Source: Loktanella sp. UBA3435 (GTDB lineage: Bacteria; Pseudomonadota; Alphaproteobacteria; Rhodobacterales; Rhodobacteraceae). Taken from it: 51,685 bases of DNA. The notes beneath the pieces were generated by a model. The model was not told where the DNA came from and searched no databases. It saw only the letters and a list, made by a program, of their open reading frames with translations. Numbering within the stretch: the stretch's first letter is position 1; each line of letters starts with the position of its first letter. Both the position numbers and the translations under genes were made by a program. The stretch spans positions 13,727 to 65,411 of the forward strand of contig DFSO01000013.1 in NCBI GenBank assembly GCA_002378665.1. The letters are read 5' to 3'. Of the stretch, positions 25,093-33,436 are shown in pieces.

Positions 25093-26241
25093 ATGACCGC
25101 TTATTTTGATCCGAACGCCTGCGACCTTGACGCATTCAAGGCGTTGACCCAGCAAAGCCTAAAACCAGGCGACGTGCCCTTGGCCGCCGCGATTGAAAAG
25201 AACGCCCCAATTTATGATGTTGCGGGCCTACAAGATTACCTGACCGATCCTGCACTGCGTAGCGTTTTGATGGCCGAATGGGCGCGGGGCCTGCGGGAAG
25301 GATCAGGGATCATTGTTCTCAAAGGCGCATATGCCGACACCGCGCCAATTGATGCCGCGACCGCGATTTACAACGATGTGATCGCGTCTGAAAAGCTGGC
25401 AAATGGCGGTGGTGCGGATCACTTTGCCGCTGCAGGCAACAACGACCGCATTTGGAATTCATTGCAAAAGCTGTGCTTGCATGACCCTGCCGCTTTCGCG
25501 TCCTACTTTGGCAATGTCGCGATTGATGCGGTGTGCGAGGCGTGGCTTGGCCCGAACTATCAGATGACCGCGCAAGTGAACCTTGTCCGTCCGGGTGGTG
25601 GGGCGCAGATGGCGCATCGCGACTATCATCTGGGGTTTCAGACGGCGGAGACTTCAGCAGGCTACCCCGCACACGTGCATGATCTCTCGCCCGTTTTGAC
25701 GCTGCAAGGAGCGGTCGCCCATTCGGATATGCCCGTGGAAAGCGGTCCAACAAAGCTGCTACCGTTTAGTCAGGCGTACCGCGCAGGCTATGCCGCGTGG
25801 CGGCGCGATGATTTCCGCGCATATTTCGAGGAAAGCTATATCCAACTGCCACTGTCGAAGGGCGATGCGCTGTTTTTCAGCCCTGCCCTGTTCCATGGCG
25901 CGGGCGCGAATACGAGTAAAGACGTGCAGCGCATGGCGAACCTGTTGCAAGTCTCCTCCGCTTTTGGTCGCGCGATGGAAAGCATCGACCGCGTGGCGAT
26001 GTGCAAGGCGCTTTATCCTGTGATCGCGGGTGTCGGTCTTAGCCCAGCGCAGCAGCGCGCGGCGATTGCGGCTTGTGCAGAGGGCTATTCTTTTCCGACG
26101 AATTTGGACCTTGATCCGCCTGTTGGTGGACTGGCCCCACAAACCCAAGCAGCACTGTTTCATGCGGCCTTGGACGCGAGATGGTCAGCACAAACTTTCA
26201 GCGATGCGCTTGATGCGCAAACAGCCCGTCAGCGGGCCTGA
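25093..26241 (+). CDS. Phytanoyl-CoA dioxygenase (PhyH)-family enzyme
   Basis: Fe(II)/2-oxoglutarate-dependent oxygenase of the PhyH family, 382 aa from the ATG at 25093 (GAGGAGAACC upstream). The iron triad is visible as H175-x-D177 in AHRDYHLG and H268 in LFHGAGANTS, with R280 (DVQRMAN) as the 2-oxoglutarate anchor. Bacterial members hydroxylate many substrates (acyl chains, ectoine, phosphonates, amino acids), so the substrate is open. It is transcribed away from a LacI regulator, which suggests a carbohydrate-like or polyol inducer. Its 3' end overlaps the convergent sulfoxide reductase gene by 13 nt. Confidence 0.88.
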   Translation: MTAYFDPNACDLDAFKALTQQSLKPGDVPLAAAIEKNAPIYDVAGLQDYLTDPALRSVLMAEWARGLREGSGIIVLKGAYADTAPIDAATAIYNDVIASEKLANGGGADHFAAAGNNDRIWNSLQKLCLHDPAAFASYFGNVAIDAVCEAWLGPNYQMTAQVNLVRPGGGAQMAHRDYHLGFQTAETSAGYPAHVHDLSPVLTLQGAVAHSDMPVESGPTKLLPFSQAYRAGYAAWRRDDFRAYFEESYIQLPLSKGDALFFSPALFHGAGANTSKDVQRMANLLQVSSAFGRAMESIDRVAMCKALYPVIAGVGLSPAQQRAAIAACAEGYSFPTNLDLDPPVGGLAPQTQAALFHAALDARWSAQTFSDALDAQTARQRA

Positions 26242-26687
26242 GCGAAGGTTGATTTGAGGATTGCCGCAAGCTGGTCCGCGTCTTCTTGGGTGAAGGCTGC
26301 GGGCTGGTTGCTGTCGATATCAAAGACGCCCAAGAGCGTGCCTTCATCGTTCCAAACGGGCAGCACGACCTCGGATTGGGTCGAGCTGGCGCAGGCGATA
26401 TGGCCTTCAAAGGCATTCACGTCTGCGACCAATTGCACCACACCCGTGCGGGCGGCAGCGCCACAAACACCGCGCGAGAATGGGATCACAAGGCAGCCGT
26501 GTCCGCCTTGATAGGGGCCGATTTTTAGTAATTCGGGGGCGGTCACGCGGTAGAACCCAGTCCAGTCAAAGCGGTCGTCAGAATGATGCACTTCGCAAGC
26601 GACAGTCGCCATCAGCGCCACGATATCAGTCTCCCCATGGGTGAGTGAGCCGATGGATTGGGTCAGGTCATAATAGTTAACGCGCAT
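26229..26687 (-). CDS. msrC: Free methionine-(R)-sulfoxide reductase, GAF domain
   Basis: GAF-domain enzyme that reduces free methionine-R-sulfoxide, with thioredoxin as donor, in the cytosol. The 152-aa protein has the three family cysteines: C65 (GHGCLVIPFS), C75 (RGVCGAAA) and C99 (GHIACASS), plus the signature LLGVFDIDS near the end. Length and order match E. coli fRMsr (YebR/MsrC) closely. It overlaps the convergent dioxygenase by 13 nt and starts 24 nt after the thiolase stop. Confidence 0.93.
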   Translation of the reverse strand: MRVNYYDLTQSIGSLTHGETDIVALMATVACEVHHSDDRFDWTGFYRVTAPELLKIGPYQGGHGCLVIPFSRGVCGAAARTGVVQLVADVNAFEGHIACASSTQSEVVLPVWNDEGTLLGVFDIDSNQPAAFTQEDADQLAAILKSTFAQAR

Positions 26688-26711
26688 GGCATTTGCCTTT
26701 GTGTGTGTCTG

Positions 26712-27875
26712 TTACGGACGTTCTATTGCGATGGCCGTACCTTCGCCACCCCCGATACAAATCGCAGCGATGCCGCGCTTGAGACCCCGCGCCTCTAACG
26801 CGTTCAAAAGCGTCACGATGATCCGCGTCCCCGATGCCCCAATCGGATGGCCCAGCGCACAGGCACCGCCGTTCACGTTGATCTTGTCGCGTGGGATTTT
26901 CATCTCGTGCATAAAAGCCATGGGGACCACGGCAAAGGCCTCGTTCACCTCCCAAAGGTCCACATCATCCACCGACCAGCCCAGCTTCGCGAGCAGTTTT
27001 TGCGCGGCAGGGACAGGGGCGGTCGTGAATAGGTTCGGCGCCTGGGCGTGGCTGGCGTGGCCAAGGATACGGGCGTGGATCGGTACTGTTGCGGATTTCT
27101 CGTTGCAGATCACGAGGGCCGCGGCCCCGTCTGAGATACTCGAAGAATTTGCAGCCGTCACGGTCCCGTCTTTGCGGAAGGCAGCCTTCAGCATCGGTAT
27201 TTTCTCGGGCCGTGCTTTGCTGGGTTGTTCGTCTTGGTTGATGGTCACGTCGCCATTACGGGTTTGCAGTGTCACAGGCGCTATTTCGTTGAAAAACGCG
27301 CCATTCCCTTGCGCCGCCAGCGCATTTGACAGTGACGCCAAAGCATAGTCGTCCTGCGCCTTGCGGATGAATTGAAACGCCTCGGCACAGTCCTCGGCAA
27401 AGGTGCCCATCAGACGGCCCTTGTCATAGGCATCCTCCAAACCATCAAGAAACATACTGTCTTGCACGGTCTGGTGCCCGATCCGCGCCCCAGCCCGCAT
27501 CTTTGGCATGAGATACGGCGCGTTGGTCATGCTTTCCATGCCACCCGCAACGACCACTTGCACAGCCCCGAGTGCGATTTGATCATAAGCGATCATCGCA
27601 GTTTTCATGCCAGAGCCGCACATTTTGTTTAGCGTCGTTGCGGGAACCTCTTCGCCAAGCCCCGCAAGAAACCCCGCCTGACGCGCGGGGGCCTGCCCCT
27701 GCCCCGCAGGTAAAACGCAGCCCATCAGCAGCTCATCAACGGTTTCAATCTGCGCCTGCGCCAAAGCCGCCTTGACTGCTGCACCGCCAAGCGTCGGCGC
27801 ATTCACTTCGGCAAAGACCCCTTGAAACCCACCCATAGGTGTACGGGCGGCCCCTGTGATGACGACTGATCCCAT
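26712..27875 (-). CDS. Acetyl-CoA acetyltransferase (thiolase)
   Basis: Degradative/biosynthetic thiolase of about 387 aa from the ATG at 27875 (AAGGATAAATTCC upstream), working on acetoacetyl-CoA or short 3-ketoacyl-CoA. Catalytic residues are C86 (NKMCGSGMK), H343 (CALGHPIGASG) and C373 (CIGGGEG). The longer frame upstream of the ATG does not look like thiolase. It is divergent from gamma-glutamyltransferase across 281 nt that contain no gene I can see. Whether it feeds polyhydroxybutyrate, ketone-body or fatty-acid metabolism cannot be read from this neighbourhood. Confidence 0.95.
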   Translation of the reverse strand: MGSVVITGAARTPMGGFQGVFAEVNAPTLGGAAVKAALAQAQIETVDELLMGCVLPAGQGQAPARQAGFLAGLGEEVPATTLNKMCGSGMKTAMIAYDQIALGAVQVVVAGGMESMTNAPYLMPKMRAGARIGHQTVQDSMFLDGLEDAYDKGRLMGTFAEDCAEAFQFIRKAQDDYALASLSNALAAQGNGAFFNEIAPVTLQTRNGDVTINQDEQPSKARPEKIPMLKAAFRKDGTVTAANSSSISDGAAALVICNEKSATVPIHARILGHASHAQAPNLFTTAPVPAAQKLLAKLGWSVDDVDLWEVNEAFAVVPMAFMHEMKIPRDKINVNGGACALGHPIGASGTRIIVTLLNALEARGLKRGIAAICIGGGEGTAIAIERP

Positions 27876-28156
27876 GGAATTTATCCTTGCTGTCTGTTTG
27901 GAATTGAACATACGTTCTTTTCCGCCCTGCGCGAAGTTTTTTATCAAAAAGGCAAAAAGCCCAGAAAGCGCCTTAATTCGATCACACACCCGCCCCGATC
28001 GAATGGCAATGATTGCGAATAGCTGCATAGCTTATCCTCGGCGTCACGCATTTATAGCCCCCACCCAGTTGTGTGGCGCCGAGGCACTTTCCCCAAAATT
28101 TGATTGCACAGACCGCCAAATGGCCTAACGTCGGCGTGTTTTTGGAGGAGAAGTTT

Positions 28157-29734
28157 ATGCGCGATTTTATGGCTTCGGGCCGTTCAGCTACATTCGCAAC
28201 CAATGGCATGTGCGCGACCTCGCACCCCCTTGCGGCGAAAGTTGCGGTGCAAATGTTAGAGGCGGGCGGTAACGCGGTAGATGCCGCAATTGCGGGCGCT
28301 GTTTTGCTTGGTATTTGCGAACCTCAGATGACGGGGATTGGCGGCGATTGCTTTGTTTTGTTGACGCCCGCGGGCGAGGATCGGGTCGTGGCACTCAATG
28401 GTTCCGGTCGTGCGCCTGCTGGCCTAGATGCTGCCGTGATGCGCGATAAGGGTATGAAAACCGTCCCACTTGGTGGCCCAGAGGCCGTCACGATCCCCGG
28501 TGCGATTGATGCATTTTGCCTGCTCTCCAAGGATTTCGGCAAGTTGGGGTTGAAGGCCTCTCTCGCCCCTGCGATCCATTATGCGGAAACGGGCGTGCCT
28601 GTGGCCCCGCGTGTTGCATTCGACTGGGCACAAGCGGTTGATTCGCTGCAAGGCCGCGCACGCGATCTGTTTTTACTGAATGGCAAAGCCCCCGTTGCGG
28701 GTCAGTTGTTTAGCGCCAAAGGCCAAGCTGAGGTGCTACGCCGTATCGCGATGACGGGGCGCGAAGGGTTCTATGAGGGCGAAGTGGCGGAAGATATGGT
28801 CGCCTCGCTCAACGCCGCTGGAGGCGTGCATACGCTTGATGATTTCGCGAAATGCTACGCCGAATACACCGACCCCATCAACGGCGGTTACGGCGGGCTT
28901 GATCTATGGGAGCATCCGCCAAACGGCCAAGGGGCGACCGCAATCCTGATGCTCAATATCCTCAAGCACTTTGAAATCGCAGGCATGGCCCCCTTTGGCG
29001 CCCAGCGCGCGCATATCGAGGCAGAAGCAACGAAGCTTGCTTATGACACGCGCAACCGCGTCATTGCGGACCCTGATCACACCAGCCGTCTGGCACATAT
29101 GTTGTCAGAGGAAACGGCGGCCAAGCTCGCAGGCCTGATCGATCCGAAACGCGCGATGCCGATGGCCCATGCAGGGACCGAAGCCGTGCATAAAGATACG
29201 ATCTATATCACCGTGGTCGATAAAGACCGCATGTGTGTGTCGCTGATTTATTCCGTGTTCCATTCGTTTGGTGCGGGCATCGCATCGGATAAATTCGGCG
29301 TACTGTTCCAAAACCGTGGCGCTGGCTTCACGCTTGAGGAAGGCCACGTAAACGAGGCCAAAGGTGGCAAGCGACCTATGCATACAATCATCCCCGGATT
29401 ACTCAAGAAAGACGGCAGACCCTATATGCCGTTTGGCGTGATGGGCGGGGCGTATCAGTCGAATGGACACGCGCGGTTTATGACGAACCTCACCGATTTT
29501 GGGATGGATGTGCAGACGGCCATTGATGCGCCACGCTGTTTTGCGGATAGCAAAGTGCTCAATATGGAGACAGGATACGGCGACGATGTGCGTGCCGAAC
29601 TCTCCGCACTTGGCCACGATGTGCAAACGCCCGAGGGGCCAATTGGCGGGGCGCAAGCGATTATGGTTAGTGATGACGGGGTGCTGGTTGGCGGTTCTGA
29701 CCCGCGCAAGGATGGTTGTGCGCTGGGCTACTGA
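28157..29734 (+). CDS. Gamma-glutamyltransferase family protein
   Basis: N-terminal-nucleophile hydrolase of the GGT family, made as one chain that cleaves itself before the catalytic threonine. The ATG at 28157 has a strong GGAGGAG upstream and gives 525 aa. The early MCATSHPLAAKVAVQML and GGNAVDAAIAG motifs, and T348 in HKDTIYITVVD as nucleophile, are visible, followed by the small-subunit motifs GAGIAS and the FGVMGGAYQ loop. I see no clear signal peptide, so a cytosolic role (as in bacterial GGT-like acylases) is possible instead of periplasmic glutathione breakdown. Confidence 0.92.
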   Translation: MRDFMASGRSATFATNGMCATSHPLAAKVAVQMLEAGGNAVDAAIAGAVLLGICEPQMTGIGGDCFVLLTPAGEDRVVALNGSGRAPAGLDAAVMRDKGMKTVPLGGPEAVTIPGAIDAFCLLSKDFGKLGLKASLAPAIHYAETGVPVAPRVAFDWAQAVDSLQGRARDLFLLNGKAPVAGQLFSAKGQAEVLRRIAMTGREGFYEGEVAEDMVASLNAAGGVHTLDDFAKCYAEYTDPINGGYGGLDLWEHPPNGQGATAILMLNILKHFEIAGMAPFGAQRAHIEAEATKLAYDTRNRVIADPDHTSRLAHMLSEETAAKLAGLIDPKRAMPMAHAGTEAVHKDTIYITVVDKDRMCVSLIYSVFHSFGAGIASDKFGVLFQNRGAGFTLEEGHVNEAKGGKRPMHTIIPGLLKKDGRPYMPFGVMGGAYQSNGHARFMTNLTDFGMDVQTAIDAPRCFADSKVLNMETGYGDDVRAELSALGHDVQTPEGPIGGAQAIMVSDDGVLVGGSDPRKDGCALGY

Positions 29735-29741
29735 TGTTCAA

Positions 29742-29777
29742 AAGATGGTCGGCGTAGGATGGGTCTTGACCCATCTT
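29742..29777. terminator. Hairpin between convergent ggt-like and hspQ genes
   Basis: The 49-nt convergent gap is almost filled by self-complementary sequence: GATGGGT (29758-29764) and ACCCATC (29769-29775) with a 4-nt loop, or alternatively AAGATGG (29742-29748) with CCATCTT (29771-29777). Placement suggests a bidirectional terminator, but neither strand shows a proper U-run. It may be one copy of a dispersed palindromic repeat. Confidence 0.4.
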
Positions 29778-29783
29778 GGCCGA

Positions 29784-30110
29784 TTAATTGAGCTGAACCT
29801 GCAAAGGATAGTGACCATCCTCAAACGGACCAAACAGATCGTCAAGATCAGGGTGCTCAACAGGCTGGCCCGAATAGTCGGCGACAAGGTTCTGCTCGGA
29901 CACATAAGCCACGTAATAGCTTTGGTCGTTTTCAGCGAGCAGGTGGTAAAACGGTTGATCCTTTTTCGGACGGCTGTCCTCGGGAATCGCCTCATACCAA
30001 GCGTCCGTGTTCGAGAACATTGCGTCCACGTCAAACACCACACCCCGAAAAGGATGCTTGCGATGACGGACGACTTGGCCCAAATGATATTTCGCACGCG
30101 ATTTGAACAT
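29784..30110 (-). CDS. hspQ: Heat-shock protein HspQ
   Basis: Small (108-aa) cytosolic protein of the HspQ family, which in enterobacteria acts as a specificity factor for Lon and affects DnaA stability. The N-terminal KYHLGQVVRHRKHPFRGVVFDVD and the later AENDQSYYVAYVSEQNLV and GQPVEHPDLDDLF are all family landmarks. It stands alone, convergent with the ggt-like gene and divergent from the AEC transporter. No sigma-32-type promoter could be assigned with confidence. Confidence 0.95.
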   Translation of the reverse strand: MFKSRAKYHLGQVVRHRKHPFRGVVFDVDAMFSNTDAWYEAIPEDSRPKKDQPFYHLLAENDQSYYVAYVSEQNLVADYSGQPVEHPDLDDLFGPFEDGHYPLQVQLN

Positions 30111-30193
30111 AAATTTGTTTCCCCCACTTGCTTATTAGACCCCTCACATGGGGGCTGTCTATGGGGTGGATACGGAAATCAAGGAAACAGTCT

Positions 30194-31075
30194 GTGAACC
30201 TTGCCATTACAGTCCTGAATATAACCGCACCTGTCTTTATCTTAGCGGCCGTTGGTTTCGCTTGGGTTAAGCTCGGTTTTGAATATCGCGTCGAGTTCGT
30301 CACGCGGCTGGCGATGACACTTTCTGTGCCGTGCCTGATCTTTGTAGCGCTCATGAAGGCCCAGATCGAGCCGAGCGCTTTGGCGGCGCTGTCCTTGGCC
30401 AGCTTTGCGGCTTATGCGCTTGTTTCTATTGTGTTTATAATCACGTTAAAGGCCTTAAAGCTCGAACTCTCAACCTACCTCGCCCCACTGATCTTTGGCA
30501 ATACGGGCAACCTCGGGCTGCCATTGGCGCTGTTCGCTTTTGGTGAAGAAGGGCTCAGCTATGCCGTCGTTATCTTTGCTGTCATGGCAATTCTCTCCTT
30601 CACAATCGGTGTTTGGATTGTGTCGGGTGGCGGGTCGCTTTTGCGCGTCATCAAAGAACCCGTCGTTGCCGCAACCTTGCTTGGCGCGGTGTTCCTGATG
30701 CAAGGATGGCGGACGCCGACGTTCCTGACAAACGCCCTAGAACTGATCGGGCAAATGGCGATTCCCGTCATGCTAATCACTTTGGGTGTCGCTGTCGCAC
30801 GATTAGAGACCCGCGACATGGCACGCGCTGTCTGGCTGTCGGTCCTGAAAGCACTGGTTTGCGCATTGGCCGCATTCGGGGCCGCACGTTGGTTTGGGCT
30901 CGCCCCTGTGCCCACCGCCGTGCTGATCGTGCAAATCTCAACGCCGGTGGCGGTCACGTCTTATCTTTTGGCCGAGAAATACGGAAAAGAGGCGCAACCC
31001 GTCGCGGGTCTCGTTGTGGCATCGACCTTGCTCAGCGTGGTCGCTTTGCCGCTTATCTTGGCATTTGTGATCTAA
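30194..31075 (+). CDS. AEC-family (auxin efflux carrier-like) transporter
   Basis: Inner-membrane permease of the AEC family, 293 aa, with about nine to ten hydrophobic segments starting LNITAPVFILAAVGFAWVK and ending VVALPLILAFVI. Conserved family points are FGNTGNLGLPLALF (the N-x-G-N-x-G-x-P motif) and the duplicated half with GQMAIPVMLITLGV. A GTG at 30194 preceded by AAGGAA at 7 nt is the best start; the open frame upstream has no such site. Bacterial relatives move malate, malonate or amino acids; the substrate here is unknown. Confidence 0.9.
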   Translation: MNLAITVLNITAPVFILAAVGFAWVKLGFEYRVEFVTRLAMTLSVPCLIFVALMKAQIEPSALAALSLASFAAYALVSIVFIITLKALKLELSTYLAPLIFGNTGNLGLPLALFAFGEEGLSYAVVIFAVMAILSFTIGVWIVSGGGSLLRVIKEPVVAATLLGAVFLMQGWRTPTFLTNALELIGQMAIPVMLITLGVAVARLETRDMARAVWLSVLKALVCALAAFGAARWFGLAPVPTAVLIVQISTPVAVTSYLLAEKYGKEAQPVAGLVVASTLLSVVALPLILAFVI

Positions 31076-31153
31076 AGTCCCGCTAAAACGGTTCACAGCC
31101 GTGCTCGAATGCGGTATCGTTCCTCAAAACAAACTAAAAAAAGCGAGAGGCAT

Positions 31154-31738
31154 ATGAGCAGTTTCTTTCGCGCACTGGTACTTTTGACGCTTTTAGGCAG
31201 CTGTGGGTCGCGAGAATTTTCCGCCCCCCGAGAGCTTGATAACGCGTGTTCGATCGTATCCGAGCGCCCCGCGTATTTACGCGCTTTTAAGGCAGCCGAA
31301 CGGAAATGGGGCGTCCCCGTCCCTGTTCTGATGGCGATTATCTATCAAGAGAGTAAATTCATCGGCAACAACCGCACGCCGCATCAGTATGCGCTGGGTG
31401 TGATTCCAATTGGCCGTCAGTCGTCGGCGTTTGGATACTCTCAGGCTCTCGATGGCACATGGGAAGAATACCAGAATTCCGAAGGTAACCGTCGCTCGCG
31501 CCGCGATGACATCAAGGACGCCACCGACTTTATGGGGTGGTACATGTCACATACGCGCGACGAAGTGGGAATCCCGCTCAACAACACCCGCGATCAGTAT
31601 CTGGCCTATCACGATGGCCGTACTGGATTTAAGCGCGGCACATGGCGCAGCAAGGGGTGGTTGATCCGTATCGCCAGTGAGGTTGATAGTCGCGCTGTTA
31701 TGTATGACGCGCAGCTTCGGTCTTGCCGTAAAATCTAA
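31154..31738 (+). CDS. Lytic transglycosylase (SLT-like) lipoprotein
   Basis: A 194-aa envelope lipoprotein. After a signal with lipobox LLGSC (Cys at about residue 19), the mature part is a small lysozyme-like domain: VPVPVLMAIIYQESKF with the catalytic Glu in YQES, FGYSQALDGTWEEY, and AYHDGRTGF near the end. These are the ES, GxxQ and YHxG blocks of SLT-type transglycosylases. It should cleave peptidoglycan at the outer-membrane face of the periplasm. The ATG at 31154 has GAGAGG upstream; an intrinsic terminator follows the stop. Confidence 0.9.
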   Translation: MSSFFRALVLLTLLGSCGSREFSAPRELDNACSIVSERPAYLRAFKAAERKWGVPVPVLMAIIYQESKFIGNNRTPHQYALGVIPIGRQSSAFGYSQALDGTWEEYQNSEGNRRSRRDDIKDATDFMGWYMSHTRDEVGIPLNNTRDQYLAYHDGRTGFKRGTWRSKGWLIRIASEVDSRAVMYDAQLRSCRKI

Positions 31739-31744
31739 AAATTA

Positions 31745-31769
31745 GGGCGCCCTCGCAGGCGCCCTTTTT
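31745..31769 (+). terminator. Intrinsic terminator after the transglycosylase gene
   Basis: GGGCGCC (31745-31751) and GGCGCCC (31758-31764) form a 7-bp GC stem with a 6-nt loop, followed by TTTTT (31765-31769). It begins 7 nt after the stop and lies in the convergent gap before lolA, so it may work for both. Confidence 0.88.
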
Positions 31770-31784
31770 CATGTGGCATATCGC

Positions 31785-32390
31785 TTAGTTATTCCACTTT
31801 GCCATCTCACTGGTGATGTTGAACTTGATCTCGCCAATCGACCCGCCCGCGACCATATCGTTCAGAATAACCGTGGTTTGGCTGCCGACATCATCCGTCA
31901 CAATCCATTGACGCAATTCCGTTGGGTTGGCCGTGAATACCATCTGGATATTGCCATACTCTGGATGATCTGGATCTTGAGCCGTGACAGTGGTCGTTGT
32001 GCCGTCGGACGTATGCCCTGTGACCATTCGCGCCTGACCAAAGTTGACGTTCCGCTCCAGAATGATCTTAAGCGGCGTTTGGTTCAGCGGGTAACGGTCA
32101 GGCCCATTGTTGGATTTGGGATCAAAGATCGCCACCTGTCCGCCGCCTGCCATGACAAGCGAATTGTCGGGCGCATTATACTCGAACCGAATACGACCTG
32201 GGCGTTTGATGTAAATCTGCCCCGTCGACAGCGTCCCATCCGCATTGATCTGCGTGAAACCACCTTGCGCGGTTTGTAAGCCATTCATGTATTGCGAAAT
32301 TTGATTCAATGACAACTGCTGCGCCATTGCAGGGATCGCTGCGAATGAAAGAGATGCTATAAGAGCCAGTGATGAAAGTCGTTTGAACAT
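31785..32390 (-). CDS. lolA: Outer-membrane lipoprotein carrier LolA
   Basis: Periplasmic chaperone that carries lipoproteins from LolCDE to the outer membrane. The 201-aa precursor has a clear signal peptide (ALIASLSFAAIPAMAQ), then the half-barrel domain: TAQGGFTQINADGTLSTGQIYIKRPGRIRFEY written over residues about 41-72, YPLNQTPLKIIL, and the amphiphilic end of the family. SD AAAGG precedes the ATG. It is convergent with the transglycosylase lipoprotein gene and upstream of nothing on its strand but the LysR gene 111 nt away. Confidence 0.93.
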   Translation of the reverse strand: MFKRLSSLALIASLSFAAIPAMAQQLSLNQISQYMNGLQTAQGGFTQINADGTLSTGQIYIKRPGRIRFEYNAPDNSLVMAGGGQVAIFDPKSNNGPDRYPLNQTPLKIILERNVNFGQARMVTGHTSDGTTTTVTAQDPDHPEYGNIQMVFTANPTELRQWIVTDDVGSQTTVILNDMVAGGSIGEIKFNITSEMAKWNN

Positions 32391-32501
32391 ATTCGTACCT
32401 TTGTTGCGCAGGGCGTTTGTTACCCTAACAGATAAGGACGATCTAAGCCCCTGACCAGATGATAAGCGATAACACCCCCACCGAAAGCGATAACATGCTG
32501 G

Positions 32502-33347
32502 TCATAACAGTGACCAAAAGGCTTGGCCCACGGGGCTTAGGATGCGGTCAGGTGATTTTATTTTAAGAAGCGCTCGCGCAAATGTCGGCCCTTTTGGGAT
32601 GATAAAAGTCAGGCCCGCAGCTTCGGCTGCCAGTGCCGATTGCGGCAAGATCGTCGCACCCAGCCCGTTGCGCACAAAAGACAGCAGCGCGGACGTATTG
32701 CGCACGTCGAGACTACATTGCTCGCGGATTTCCGTGACAAGTGGCAGATCGACGAGCGCGCAGAGGGGATTGGCGATGAACGGCTCTAGGGCAAGAGCCT
32801 CCCACGCAGCCTTCCCACTTTGCGCGATTGGTCCGCCTGTCCTGCAAACGATGCCGAGGGTATCTTTGGCGATCTGCTCACCTGCGGTTTTTGCATCCAT
32901 TGACGCGGAAACGATTCCAATGTCCGCTTCGCCAAACTTGACCCTTTGCGAAACGGCGGCACTATCCATGTCACTAATCTCCAATCGCACTGCGCCATGG
33001 CTCTGGCGAAAAGCGGTCAGTATATCAGGCAGGATCGACACAGCCACCGAGGGCACCGTCGCAATCCGCACTGTCCCAGCCGTCGATTTGCGGTGGCGCT
33101 CAATGGCCTCAAGGCTGCGGCTGAATGCATCCGTCGCGCGGTGACTTTCGGCAAGCACGAGCGCACCAAGTGTGGTGAGCCTGTTTTTGCGATCGGTTTC
33201 GAACAAGGGCGCACCGATATGCCCCTCAAACTGCGAGAGCATCATTGAAACGGCAGAAGGTGTACGCCCCAAAACGTCGGCAGCGCGCGCAAGGCTTCCC
33301 TGCTCTGCAACAGCGCGGAAAACGCGCAGCATCTCGATTTTAATCAT
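32502..33347 (-). CDS. LysR-family regulator of the adjacent aldehyde dehydrogenase operon
   Basis: LysR-type transcription factor, 281 aa, with the N-terminal HTH (MLRVFRAVAEQGSLARAADVLGRTPSAVSMMLSQFE across residues about 6-41) and an effector domain starting near TAGTVRIATVPSVAV. SD CAGGAAA precedes the ATG. It is divergent from the operon aldehyde dehydrogenase / dipeptidase-like / unknown / DUF3726-like, with an inverted repeat TTCAA-N6-TTGAA in the shared 89-nt gap, so it most likely controls that operon. The inducer is unknown. Confidence 0.92.
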   Translation of the reverse strand: MIKIEMLRVFRAVAEQGSLARAADVLGRTPSAVSMMLSQFEGHIGAPLFETDRKNRLTTLGALVLAESHRATDAFSRSLEAIERHRKSTAGTVRIATVPSVAVSILPDILTAFRQSHGAVRLEISDMDSAAVSQRVKFGEADIGIVSASMDAKTAGEQIAKDTLGIVCRTGGPIAQSGKAAWEALALEPFIANPLCALVDLPLVTEIREQCSLDVRNTSALLSFVRNGLGATILPQSALAAEAAGLTFIIPKGPTFARALLKIKSPDRILSPVGQAFWSLL

Positions 33348-33376
33348 TTCAATTTTCCTGATGATATCTTCAGTTA

Positions 33377-33392
33377 TTCAACATTGATTGAA
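33377..33392. promoter_or_regulatory. Candidate LysR operator
   Basis: TTCAA (33377-33381) and TTGAA (33388-33392) form an inverted repeat with a 6-nt spacer, halfway between the LysR start (33347) and the aldehyde dehydrogenase start (33437). Size and place fit the T-N11-A type of LysR site; no other dyad stands out in this gap. Confidence 0.45.
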
Positions 33393-33436
33393 GTGGCGCC
33401 GAAGGTCTACACTGCGCGTAACCAAATGAGGACGCT

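Noticed and set aside
27876..28156. Hidden gene in the thiolase/ggt-like gap
   Set aside because: Open frames here are only upstream extensions of the two flanking genes; no separate coding signal.
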